From positions 57,832-121,831 of the forward strand of contig DASVHD010000041.1 of the NCBI GenBank assembly GCA_036382775.1: DNA of 64,000 nt, in the 5' to 3' direction. Numbering within the stretch: position 1 is the stretch's first letter; the number at the start of each line of letters is the position of its first letter. This document shows positions 1-8,462 of this stretch, one piece after another. Below the pieces are notes generated by a model, which saw nothing but the letters and a program-made list of their open reading frames with translations, made no database searches and was not told where the DNA came from. The DNA comes from a bacterium. Its GTDB lineage: Bacteria > Hydrothermota > Tepidihabitantia > SM23-42 > JAOAFX01. The position numbers were made by a program, and so were the translations under genes.

Positions 1-708
1 CAAGGCGACCAATCCAGAGACGAAATTGGCTCCGACCTTGGCCAGGAACACGGATGCCTTATTCGCCCCGATATAGGTCTTCAGTACATTGACATAATAT
101 TCAATGGGTTTGAGCATCAACTCGGCCGCGCCGTAGGTTTCGATCATCATGTTATAATATTCCCCGAACCGTGCATGGTCTATCATCTCTACCGTAACCT
201 TGTTTTTCTCTGCTTTCCTGATCATATTCCTTCTCTTTGAATTGATGGAATTATTCCAGATATCATCTTCGCTTTGATCGAGATCGATGACCGCGGTCTG
301 GAACCTGTTCTTTTTCTCCATTTCCGAATAATCATCATGTTCGATTTGGGGCATAGACCAATATACTATCCCTTCGTTTGCAGCCGGTTGCATGGCAGAC
401 ATGAGTTCTTTGATTCTCGTCTCCTCCCGGTCATACACCCATCCACCATAAGGTATTTCAAACTTCGTTGGATTGGACTGCGTGAAAATAGTGAAGCCGT
501 TTTTTTTTGAATGGCACGGGCACAAGGCTACCAGCTTGCCGTTATCATTATATGCACAAAGGTAATAACATCGAGTCCTGAAATTCTTTTCGACAATTTG
601 GTTGAATTCAGGTTCATGAAAGATCGTGCTGAAATTCGCGTTCAAAAACGACTTTATTTCGCCGATTTCGGACGACCGGTCGACGATATTTCTTTTTATG
701 ATCTTCAC
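1..708 (-). CDS. FemAB-like/GNAT-fold acyltransferase (C-terminus beyond window)
   Basis: Reading the minus strand from a GTG at 708 gives 236 open codons running off the left edge. An in-frame stop lies just upstream, and no in-frame ATG occurs before about residue 100, so GTG is the likely start. The protein contains a segment 'YGGWVYD' followed by 'IVYWSMPQ' and a basic 'NSKRRNMIRKAEK' stretch. This resembles the FemAB/BacA-type GNAT proteins often found in exopolysaccharide loci (family recognition from memory). It follows the glycosyltransferase at 730-1689 by 21 bp and shares its operon. A role in attaching an acyl or aminoacyl group to a glycan or peptidoglycan is inferred; the substrate is unknown. 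Confidence 0.6.
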   Translation of the reverse strand, partial: MKIIKRNIVDRSSEIGEIKSFLNANFSTIFHEPEFNQIVEKNFRTRCYYLCAYNDNGKLVALCPCHSKKNGFTIFTQSNPTKFEIPYGGWVYDREETRIKELMSAMQPAANEGIVYWSMPQIEHDDYSEMEKKNRFQTAVIDLDQSEDDIWNNSINSKRRNMIRKAEKNKVTVEMIDHARFGEYYNMMIETYGAAELMLKPIEYYVNVLKTYIGANKASVFLAKVGANFVSGLVAL

Positions 709-729
709 GCTTTTCGATCCGGAATTATT

Positions 730-1689
730 TCACGACCTCGGCCCATTATCGCGTTCGATGATCTCATCGATGATGAACTGGGGACGATTGCGGGAAGCAT
801 CCAGGGTCCGCCAGATATATTCGCCGATCACCCCCAAAATGACCAGTTGAACCCCGCCCAGAAGCAGGACGATGGTCATCAACGACGCCCATCCGACGAT
901 CGCATAACCATAGAGCATCTTTCTTATGACGACAAAGCAGATGCCAGCGAGCCCGAATAACGCTATTATCAACCCGAGCGCGGAACAGAAACGGATCGGG
1001 AAATAGGAAAAAGCGACAAAAGAATCGATGAAATACTTCATCTTTTTTGTAAACGTCCAGCGCGATCTATCGGCCGGTCTTTTCTGACGGTCATAATGGA
1101 TCACGCTCCGGTTGAAACCGGTCCAGAGGATCAACCCCATCAACGATGTGTTCTTCTCGTCCATCTTTTTTATGACCTCAATCACCGCGCGGTCCAACAA
1201 CACAAAGTCAAATCCGCCGATGGGCATGTCGGCAATAGCGAAAGCCCTTATTAAGGTATAATACAGTCGGGCCGGAAGCTTTATGAACCATGGCTCTTCG
1301 CGTTTTCTTCTTATTGCGAGGACTACCTTGCTGCCGGTCAGCCATTTTTCCACCAATTCGGGGATCAATTCCGGCGGATCCTGAAGATCGGCGGAAATCG
1401 TAACTGCACACTCCCCGCGCGCGCAGCATAACCCCGCCAGGATCGCGGAGAACGAACCGAAATTCCTCGATAGTTTCACGATCCTGACACGTTTGTCCTT
1501 CTCCGCCATCTCGGACAGAACTTTATACGAGTCGTCACCCGAACCGTCCTCAACGAAAATGAATTCGAATATGGCTTTGGGAAATCCGTCTGCAACCTTA
1601 TCCAAACGCGACAGCAGCGTCCGCAAAGTGCCCGCATTGTAAAACACGGGGACGATCACGGATATAAAAGGCCTATTGTCTTTTTTCAA
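730..1689 (-). CDS. GT2 glycosyltransferase, DPM1/GtrB-like, with C-terminal membrane helices
   Basis: 319 residues. The N-terminal GT-A domain starts with 'ISVIVPVFYN' and carries 'EDGSGDD' and 'ADLQDPPE', the nucleotide-sugar and metal binding motifs of polyprenyl-phosphate glycosyltransferases. Two hydrophobic segments near residues 230-255 and 265-290 are the usual C-terminal anchor of the DPM1/ArnC/GtrB group. The start is a TTG preceded by AAAGGA at good spacing, inside the end of the upstream aminotransferase gene, so translation is probably coupled. It likely charges undecaprenyl phosphate with a sugar, or transfers a sugar during envelope glycan assembly. The sugar cannot be told from sequence. 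Confidence 0.88.
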   Translation of the reverse strand: MKKDNRPFISVIVPVFYNAGTLRTLLSRLDKVADGFPKAIFEFIFVEDGSGDDSYKVLSEMAEKDKRVRIVKLSRNFGSFSAILAGLCCARGECAVTISADLQDPPELIPELVEKWLTGSKVVLAIRRKREEPWFIKLPARLYYTLIRAFAIADMPIGGFDFVLLDRAVIEVIKKMDEKNTSLMGLILWTGFNRSVIHYDRQKRPADRSRWTFTKKMKYFIDSFVAFSYFPIRFCSALGLIIALFGLAGICFVVIRKMLYGYAIVGWASLMTIVLLLGGVQLVILGVIGEYIWRTLDASRNRPQFIIDEIIERDNGPRS

Positions 1690-2797
1690 ATCTGGTCCTT
1701 TGCAGTGAATTTATATTCTCCGCGATGTACTCGATCTCCCGAGCCGTCAGCTCGGGAGACATGGGCAGTGAAAGGATCTCTTGTGCGCATCTTTCAGTTA
1801 CCGGAAAATCCTGACGCTTATAACCCAGCCATTGATATGCTTTTTGCAGGTGCACCGGGATCGGATAATGGATCAACGTATCAACGCCGTGCTGGCGCAA
1901 TGCGACCTGCAGCCATTCCCTCTTTTTCACGCGAACTACATATAGATGATACCCATGTCTGCCATCGGGGCTTTCAAAAGGTTTGATGCAGCGGTCATCG
2001 GAGAGCATACGGTCGTAAACGTCGGCGTTCTTTCTCCGCCTCTCGTTCCAGGCATCAAGGCGTTTGAGCTTCACGCGCAGGACGGCCGCCTGCAGCTCAT
2101 CGAGCCGGCTGTTAATGCCTTGAATCTCATGCCGGTACCGATCGCGCTGCCCGTAGTTCCTCAGCATCATCAGTCTCTTATACAATCCGCGGTCATTGGT
2201 AGTTATCATGCCGCCATCGCCGTAACATCCCAAGTTTTTTGTTGGATAGAAGCTAAAACAGCCCATATCACCCCAGGCACCAGCCTTTCTACCCAGGAAT
2301 TCGCTGCCATGCGCTTGACAGGCGTCTTCGATCACAAAAAGACCGCGCGCGCGGGCAATTCTGTTGATCACATCCATCCGGGTCGTCTGACCATATAAAT
2401 GCACCGGAATAATGGCCCTGGTTCTCGAAGTTGCCGCTTTTGCTATCTTATCCGCATCCATCAGGTACGTTCTCTCATCGATGTCGACAAAAACGGGCCT
2501 TGCATCGACCATGGAGATCGCAGAAACCGTAGGCATGGCGGTATTAGGCACCGTAATGACCTCATCTCCCCGACCGACGCCGCATGCCATGAGCGCGAGA
2601 GCCAAAGCTTCTGTTCCGGATGCGACACCAACGGCGTATTCGGTCCCGATATACCGGGCGAATCCTTTTTCAAAACCAGCAACCTCTTTACCTAAAATGA
2701 ACCGGCCGCTGGTCAGCACCTTCGCAACGGCTCGGTCGATCTCCGGTTTTATCGCCCGGTACTGCTTCTGCAGATCATTAAACAAGATTTTTTTCAT
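1673..2797 (-). CDS. DegT/DnrJ/EryC1 PLP-dependent sugar aminotransferase
   Basis: 374 residues from the ATG at 2797, which overlaps the stop of the upstream acyltransferase by ATGA; a longer upstream reading would run deep into that gene. The PLP lysine is visible in 'SFYPTKNLG' followed by 'GDGG'. 'GTEALALAL' and 'EDACQAHG' are family hallmarks. It is similar to the WbpE/WlbC-type enzymes that aminate 3-keto sugar nucleotides. The coupled acyltransferase upstream fits an amino-then-N-acetyl step that makes an acetamido sugar. The oxidising dehydrogenase (WbpB/WlbA type) is not in the window. The exact sugar is an inference. Confidence 0.88.
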   Translation of the reverse strand: MKKILFNDLQKQYRAIKPEIDRAVAKVLTSGRFILGKEVAGFEKGFARYIGTEYAVGVASGTEALALALMACGVGRGDEVITVPNTAMPTVSAISMVDARPVFVDIDERTYLMDADKIAKAATSRTRAIIPVHLYGQTTRMDVINRIARARGLFVIEDACQAHGSEFLGRKAGAWGDMGCFSFYPTKNLGCYGDGGMITTNDRGLYKRLMMLRNYGQRDRYRHEIQGINSRLDELQAAVLRVKLKRLDAWNERRRKNADVYDRMLSDDRCIKPFESPDGRHGYHLYVVRVKKREWLQVALRQHGVDTLIHYPIPVHLQKAYQWLGYKRQDFPVTERCAQEILSLPMSPELTAREIEYIAENINSLQRTRFEKRQ

Positions 2798-3363
2798 GAG
2801 ACGCCCTGGACAATGCCGTTCTTCTTGATATACACCATTCCGCACACGCATTTTGCCATCGGTTTTTCGAAGGTGATCTTTTTCGAGCACATACAGACAT
2901 AACCATGCACCTTTGCCGGATTACCGTAAGCCAGGGCATAGTCGGGGATATCGCGGGTGATGACCGCGCCGGCGCCGATCAACGCGTACTTGCCGATCGT
3001 TATCCCGCATAAGACCGTGCAGTTGGCGCCGATGCTGGCGCCCTGTTTGATCAGCGTGGGAACGAATTTTTCGGGATAGGCTTTGCTCCGGGGACGAAGA
3101 TCGTTCGTGAATGCGACGCACGGTCCGACAAAAACGTTGTCTTCGATCCTGACGCCGTTCCAGAGATACACGCCGCTTTTAATGGTAGCATTATTGCCGA
3201 TGATCACGTCGGACTCGATGAAAGTATGATCGCATACATTGCAGTTGCTGCCGATGACCGCGCCTTTAAGAATGTGAGCGAACGCCCAGATCCTCGTGCC
3301 CTCGCCGATCGACTCGTTCTCCACAAGGGCTTTTTTATGAATCATAACGGTTGGATGGATCAT
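2794..3363 (-). CDS. Left-handed beta-helix sugar N-acyltransferase (WbpD/WlbB-like)
   Basis: 189 residues made of hexapeptide repeats ('IGEGTRIW', 'IGSNCNVCDHTFIE', 'IGNNATIKSGVYLW', 'IGANCTVLCG', 'IGKYALIGAGAVITRD'), the left-handed beta-helix of trimeric acyltransferases. 'NPAKVHGYVC' ends the helix. A C-terminal Cys-x-Cys ... Cys-x-Cys tail (CMC ... CVC) looks like a small metal site found in this subgroup. Its ATGA overlap with the aminotransferase at 1673-2797 argues that it acetylates the amine made by that enzyme. Likely acetyl-CoA dependent and cytoplasmic. Confidence 0.85.
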   Translation of the reverse strand: MIHPTVMIHKKALVENESIGEGTRIWAFAHILKGAVIGSNCNVCDHTFIESDVIIGNNATIKSGVYLWNGVRIEDNVFVGPCVAFTNDLRPRSKAYPEKFVPTLIKQGASIGANCTVLCGITIGKYALIGAGAVITRDIPDYALAYGNPAKVHGYVCMCSKKITFEKPMAKCVCGMVYIKKNGIVQGVS

Positions 3364-3366
3364 GGT

Positions 3367-4362
3367 TTACCAGTAGAATTCTTTATACTGCCGATAATAC
3401 GCGAGCGTTCTTGTTATTCCATCCCTTAGCGATGTGCTGGGTTTCCAGCCCGCGATCTTCCTTATTTTTTCAATGTCCGAATAAAAATCTCCCGGTTCCT
3501 GCGCTTTTCTTTCCGGCGAATAGGGAGCGAATTCCCAGCTGCCTTTGCCGGCGATCTCAACGATAGTTTTGATCAACTCCAGAAAACTTGTCGGCTTGTC
3601 AATGCCGACATTCAGCACTTCGCCAAATCCCTTCTCGCTTGCAGCGCACGCCAGGATCGCATCCACGCAATCGTCCACGTACAGGAAATCTCTCACGATC
3701 TTGCCGTCGCCAAAAACCTTCAGTGCCTCGCCATCGATCGCCTGGCGGATGAACCAGTTGACAACGCCGTAATGTGAATGTTTCATCTGCGCCCTCGGTC
3801 CGTATATGTTGGTCAACCGCAAAAGCACTGACTTGATGCCGTGAATATCATTGTACACTTTCACAATCTTTTCCGCGGTCAGATTGGCGATTTCATGGAT
3901 GCCCTTGGGGTAGGTCGGCGCGTTCTCATCGACCGGCAACCGCACGGATGAACCATAAACCCCTCTTGTCCCGGTATAAACCACGGTTGCGTGCTGGTTA
4001 TGTTTTTTCAGCGCTTCCATAAGGATAGCGGTGCCCTTGATGTTGATGTCAATATCGGGATAGGGATTGGACAGGCTTAATACGTGCGAAACCTGGCCCG
4101 CCAGGTGAAAGACCAGGTCCTTCCCCTGAACGAGGTAATTCATGACGCTCTCGCTCAAGATATCGCCAAAATTGATGTTCACCTTATCCTTTATCGGCTC
4201 GATGTTGAACAGATTGCCGCCGTGTTCCGGCAGCATGTTATCGATGATCGTGACCCGTGCGCCGAGTTCAACAAGCCTGATCGAAAGATTGCTGCCGATA
4301 AAACCAAGACCACCGGTTACTAGCACATCTTTGCCTGAAAATCCAGCTGTTTTCATTGCCAC
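3367..4362 (-). CDS. NAD-dependent sugar-nucleotide epimerase/dehydratase (extended SDR)
   Basis: 331 residues. The Rossmann motif 'VTGGLGFIGSN' near residue 15 binds NAD. 'LRLTNIYGPR' and 'RDFLYVDDCVDA' are typical of extended SDR enzymes acting on UDP-, GDP- or dTDP-sugars. The usual catalytic Tyr-x-x-x-Lys is replaced: the matching place reads 'GIHEIANLTAEK', giving His in place of Tyr and Asn in place of Lys. A subfamily with this change is known to me from polysaccharide loci, but its reaction is unclear. It lies 3 bp upstream of the acyltransferase gene in the same operon. Confidence 0.82.
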   Translation of the reverse strand: MAMKTAGFSGKDVLVTGGLGFIGSNLSIRLVELGARVTIIDNMLPEHGGNLFNIEPIKDKVNINFGDILSESVMNYLVQGKDLVFHLAGQVSHVLSLSNPYPDIDINIKGTAILMEALKKHNQHATVVYTGTRGVYGSSVRLPVDENAPTYPKGIHEIANLTAEKIVKVYNDIHGIKSVLLRLTNIYGPRAQMKHSHYGVVNWFIRQAIDGEALKVFGDGKIVRDFLYVDDCVDAILACAASEKGFGEVLNVGIDKPTSFLELIKTIVEIAGKGSWEFAPYSPERKAQEPGDFYSDIEKIRKIAGWKPSTSLRDGITRTLAYYRQYKEFYW

Positions 4363-4371
4363 CTCGATGGG

Positions 4372-6402
4372 TCATTCGACCGCGTAGATCATGACCTGCC
4401 CGTCATTGAACACATTCCTGAAAAAAGCGAGTTCGCTGATCTTCCGCTGGAATTTCCAAAAACCGAGAGCACTGTCGCCGCTACCTTCAATGGGGCCGTA
4501 GACCAGGTAATCCACGCGGTATTTTTTTAACATGGAACGCACGTCCTCGCATTGCAGTTCCCGGTACCGGGTCAGCACCGAGTCGATATCATCGTCCGTA
4601 TAGCATTTAAGAAACCTATCGCGGTCCATCATAACCCTGTTCTTCTCACCGTACGGCCGCCAATAGAACAAGATCGATTTTACCTCTTCGCTGTAGTCTG
4701 CCGAGTTTGCTTTCAGCGCCGACCGCAAGCGGTCAGGGCTCAATCCGATAAAACCGAAGAGCCGCAGTGCCCGGTCATGGAAGATCTCCGGTCGTGTAAA
4801 CATTGCGTAGTCCGCAAAATACACGTTGTTATGCGTATAAACAACGGTAAAATCAGCGGTCAGGGGATTACAGAGCACGACGCTTTCTCCTGCCGCATAA
4901 CCGTTCAACCAGGCAAACGCCGGACCATAATCCTGCATGACCGTGGCAAATCCTTTTCTTGTACCCGCATAGCTTGAGATCTGGGTCAGCAATCCTATAA
5001 TCAATACCGCCGACAGGCCTAGAGAATAACGTAACTGCCTCCTTCGGCCTTTAGAAATCCCCAAACCGAGCACTGCTAAACCGATCACCCAGGTTATTAA
5101 TTTTTTGTCGATCATCCATGCAAGACGACCGGCTTTGCCGAGAATGCCACCGGTTCCCGGCGCTGGAAAGCGCAGGACAAGGATTGCGCCGGCAGTCAAG
5201 GCGATCAGCACTATCGCGGCGAGATAGATATAATATCTCTTATTACCCGCCGACGACAAACGTTTGCACCTTTCCTTCACATAGGCTTTGAAATCGTCGT
5301 TATTCAGACGGGAGAAAACGACCGCGATGATTATGGTGAAAATCACGGGGGCAACGAAAATCTCGAAATGGTGCAACTCGAGGCTGATACCGGTGATCAC
5401 TTGTTGATTCATGCAGATAATGTGGGCTGTTGCCAGTGCGGTCAGAACGGCGAATTCCGTTTTACCAAACCACCCTTTCCGGTAAAACCAGAAACAGGCG
5501 AATATCACTATAACAACAAGAACCTGGAACAACGTGATCGCCGGAGCATGAGGCAAAGCCACCCCGAAAGTATGGCTCGTCCAGATGTTGGACTGGCCGG
5601 CTGTCTGGATCAACCGGACCCAAGCATATGCCGATAGCACCGCCGAACCGAGAAGCATGATCAGAGTATGCCTTAACCAGACGCGATTTTTAAATACCAC
5701 CGCGACCAAGGCAAAAACGGTCAGAGCAGCATAAAGATAAGTCCAGTAGAACAAATAACTGTATACGGTCGCGCTGAGACTAAATGCTCCCAGAATCGCG
5801 GCCCATGCTTTGTTGTTCTTGATTGAAATGACCCAAAAAACCAGGGAAAGCGCCCAGAAAAGCGCCGCCACCTGTATCCCGGGCCGTAAGAAGACCAGAT
5901 GGAAATCCCAATAAACGGACCAATTGAAGATCACAAAATCCCTGGTCCAGATCACCGGCATAAGAAGGGCGGCGAGGGCGCCGAGAACGGCTGTCGCACG
6001 ATCCCTTACCAGATTTAATACCAGAATGTATATGAAAATAAAAAGCAGCGCCGGGAACAGAAATTTAATGATTATAACCAGAATATCCATGGGTATTGAC
6101 AGAATCTCAGCCGGTATGCCGACGAGCCAGTAGGGCAAGAACTGGGAACTCATGTAGGATGCAGGCTCACCCGGCTGTTTTTGTTCCCAAAAATACCAGT
6201 TTTTTAGCGAAAAGTTGCCATCCATTACCTCGCGGATCATTCCGAGGTAGCTCCACTCATCCTGTGCATTTGTAAGCGCGATACCCCGGTACTCTTTACC
6301 CATTTCAATCCGGTAGACAAGATTGGGAGCGACATATATGACACCCACAATCATGCCCATGGCCGCAGCCAGGATAATGGAATAGTTCTTGAGGTTCTTC
6401 AT
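4372..6402 (-). CDS. Polytopic membrane protein, GT-C-like glycosyltransferase candidate
   Basis: About 676 residues with a dozen hydrophobic segments and a soluble C-terminal domain of roughly 190 residues ('GFATVMQDYGPAFAWL' onward). The first extracytoplasmic loop has 'NAQDEWSYLGMIR'. An acidic Asp-Glu pair in this position is the signature of GT-C enzymes, which use polyprenyl-phosphate sugars. The tail ends in 'KKYRVDYLVYGPIE', a motif common at the ends of such proteins. A GTG three bases upstream is an equally possible start. Between sugar-nucleotide and glycosyltransferase genes, a periplasmic glycosyl transfer role is likely, but no specific family name could be assigned. Confidence 0.65.
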   Translation of the reverse strand: MKNLKNYSIILAAAMGMIVGVIYVAPNLVYRIEMGKEYRGIALTNAQDEWSYLGMIREVMDGNFSLKNWYFWEQKQPGEPASYMSSQFLPYWLVGIPAEILSIPMDILVIIIKFLFPALLFIFIYILVLNLVRDRATAVLGALAALLMPVIWTRDFVIFNWSVYWDFHLVFLRPGIQVAALFWALSLVFWVISIKNNKAWAAILGAFSLSATVYSYLFYWTYLYAALTVFALVAVVFKNRVWLRHTLIMLLGSAVLSAYAWVRLIQTAGQSNIWTSHTFGVALPHAPAITLFQVLVVIVIFACFWFYRKGWFGKTEFAVLTALATAHIICMNQQVITGISLELHHFEIFVAPVIFTIIIAVVFSRLNNDDFKAYVKERCKRLSSAGNKRYYIYLAAIVLIALTAGAILVLRFPAPGTGGILGKAGRLAWMIDKKLITWVIGLAVLGLGISKGRRRQLRYSLGLSAVLIIGLLTQISSYAGTRKGFATVMQDYGPAFAWLNGYAAGESVVLCNPLTADFTVVYTHNNVYFADYAMFTRPEIFHDRALRLFGFIGLSPDRLRSALKANSADYSEEVKSILFYWRPYGEKNRVMMDRDRFLKCYTDDDIDSVLTRYRELQCEDVRSMLKKYRVDYLVYGPIEGSGDSALGFWKFQRKISELAFFRNVFNDGQVMIYAVE

Positions 6403-6413
6403 CACCGGAGATA

Positions 6414-7631
6414 TCAGTTGCTATCGAAGAGTACCTTTGAATAGACTTTTTTCAATTTACCGGCCACGGCTGCAAGCTCACACACCTGCATGCGCTTTTC
6501 AGCGAGCGCCCAGTTTGCCCGGAATTCATGATTTAACGCTTGAAGCAGAGCCCTGTGCAGCACGGCGGGATCCGACGGCGGCACCATTATGCCGACACCG
6601 TCCGAAAGTAGTTCATGAATCCCTCCCACGTTTGAAGCGATCACGACTTTTTTACAGCTCAGAGCTTCCTGGATGACTGCAGGCAAACCCTCGTAGCGGG
6701 ATGGCAGAACGAACAGCTCGGAAACACCAAAATACAACGGGAGCCGGTCATGAGGTATAAAACCGGTAAAGATCACGCGGTCGGACAGACCGAGCCTTGA
6801 AGCCTGTTCCTGCAGGGTATTCATGAACCCTCCTTCACCGACGACTACCAGTGCGATATCTTCAGCGAGATCGGGCAGAACAGATATGATATCCTGGATA
6901 CCTTTAAACTCTTCAATCCGGCAGATCGTAAGCATGAAACGTTTGGTTGCATCATAGCCAAGGCGTGTGGCGCATTCTTGTTTGGGCATGGGTCGGAAAA
7001 TTTTTAGATCTAAAGGATTCTCCACTTTCTCCACCCGGCGTGGATCGACTTTGATGAACCTATAATAACCGGGATGCGCCGGGTTGGTCAACCGCTCAAC
7101 TTCATCCTGATTGCAACTTACAATCCAAGCGGCGCTCTGTATGGCGATTTTTTTTATCAAATGACGACCGGCGTGCTGGCGGTCAAGCTTTGAACCATGG
7201 AAATGGGCGACAAAGGGAATATGCAGGCTTTTGAGATAAAAAGCCAATAAATCATACATATCGGGGATCCGATCGTTGAAGTTATAGCCGTGGATATGCA
7301 CCAGATCGGGCTTATCCTTTTTTATCATTGCACAGAGCGCCAGGCTGTATTCCCAACCGATCTTTCCTTTGATAAATGTCACGGGCAGGCACTTCATGAC
7401 ATAACCATATTTATGCGTGAACATAGCAGGCCTTTTAGCGTACTGCGAGAAAAAATAGACGATCGCATTAAAACCCGACACCACGGTCGCCCTGGCGAGT
7501 TGGGCAGTGAATCCTTCGTGCTGAGCAACCACCACGCGGTTAAAATCTTCAAGCGATCCGCCGTTCTGGAAAAAATAAGGATAAGCAAATTCAGACGAAT
7601 GGAGTATCACGTGAGCTATCGATGATTTCAT
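6414..7631 (-). CDS. GT4-family glycosyltransferase
   Basis: About 405 residues with a GT-B fold. The C-terminal half shows 'TICRIEEFKGI', 'VVVGEGGF', 'VIFTGFIPHDRLPLYF' and the E-x7-E nucleotide-sugar motif 'SRYEGLPAVIQEAL'. The N-terminal acceptor domain includes 'LVHIHGYNF' and 'VAHFHGSKL'. It is a retaining cytoplasmic transferase that adds a sugar to a lipid-linked glycan. A TTG directly before the ATG at 7631 is an alternative start. It lies 11 bp upstream of the GT-C-like gene in the same operon. Confidence 0.88.
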   Translation of the reverse strand: MKSSIAHVILHSSEFAYPYFFQNGGSLEDFNRVVVAQHEGFTAQLARATVVSGFNAIVYFFSQYAKRPAMFTHKYGYVMKCLPVTFIKGKIGWEYSLALCAMIKKDKPDLVHIHGYNFNDRIPDMYDLLAFYLKSLHIPFVAHFHGSKLDRQHAGRHLIKKIAIQSAAWIVSCNQDEVERLTNPAHPGYYRFIKVDPRRVEKVENPLDLKIFRPMPKQECATRLGYDATKRFMLTICRIEEFKGIQDIISVLPDLAEDIALVVVGEGGFMNTLQEQASRLGLSDRVIFTGFIPHDRLPLYFGVSELFVLPSRYEGLPAVIQEALSCKKVVIASNVGGIHELLSDGVGIMVPPSDPAVLHRALLQALNHEFRANWALAEKRMQVCELAAVAGKLKKVYSKVLFDSN

Positions 7632-7673
7632 CAAGGCTGAAAACTCTCTATTTGCTTCAGCGGTCGTTTCATT

Positions 7674-8462
7674 TCACGGTTTGCGGGCGGCGACAAAAAG
7701 CATATGAGCAAAAATCTGCGGATATCGCTTCGTTAAATGCAGGATAAACCCGCCCAATCTCGTTACTCCGGCATATGCGCCATTCTTGCTCACCTTGCGA
7801 AGTTTATCGAACGGGAATTCGTTCGTAAGACCAAATCCGGGCGAATTATAGCCAACGACCTCAGGCAGAAAACCGTTTGATCTAAGCATTTTTATAAAAA
7901 ACGCCCGGTCGAATTTATGCTCGAAAAATTCTTTTTTTAGATCCACCCTACCAAGGGAGACGCGGGCGAGATCCTTCAGCATCCGATATGGTCTTTTGAT
8001 GGACCGAATCCAATTCTGGACCGGAACCGTCACGCATAGCCAGCCTGACGGCTTGAGTACCCGGTACGCTTCGCGGATAGCCGACTGCGTTAAAGTCAGA
8101 TCATAAAAATGCTCGATCACACCCCAAGATAAAACAACGGAAAAAGACCGATCGGCGAAAGGCATGCTCAGGACATCGCCACCGACCAGAAGGAAAGACG
8201 GTCGCAACCGACGAAGTCGGGATAATGCCTGCTCGGCATAATCCAACCCGACCGCCGGACGTTCATGATTGTTGCCAAGCCATTCGAGCCACCCGCCCTG
8301 ACCGCATCCTGCCTCCAATATCAGTCCCGGGGTTGTACTCAAGATCCTCTTTACATGAGGCAGGTAATCGCAATTTTCAATCCCGGTGTATGGATCGAAC
8401 AGCAAATCATGGAAACTCGCCGTGTCTTTCGCCCAGATCTCTTCCCAGATTTCACTTTTCAT
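7674..8462 (-). CDS. Class I SAM-dependent methyltransferase
   Basis: 262 residues. Motif I 'LILEAGCGQGGWLEWL' near residue 48 binds SAM. 'VGLDYAEQAL', 'GDVLSMPFADRSF' and 'SWGVIEHF' are motifs II and III of the Methyltransf_11 family. The start overlaps the flippase stop by ATGA (8459-8462), so the two are translated together. It probably methylates a sugar or the end of the glycan chain. The substrate is not deducible. Confidence 0.85.
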   Translation of the reverse strand: MKSEIWEEIWAKDTASFHDLLFDPYTGIENCDYLPHVKRILSTTPGLILEAGCGQGGWLEWLGNNHERPAVGLDYAEQALSRLRRLRPSFLLVGGDVLSMPFADRSFSVVLSWGVIEHFYDLTLTQSAIREAYRVLKPSGWLCVTVPVQNWIRSIKRPYRMLKDLARVSLGRVDLKKEFFEHKFDRAFFIKMLRSNGFLPEVVGYNSPGFGLTNEFPFDKLRKVSKNGAYAGVTRLGGFILHLTKRYPQIFAHMLFVAARKP

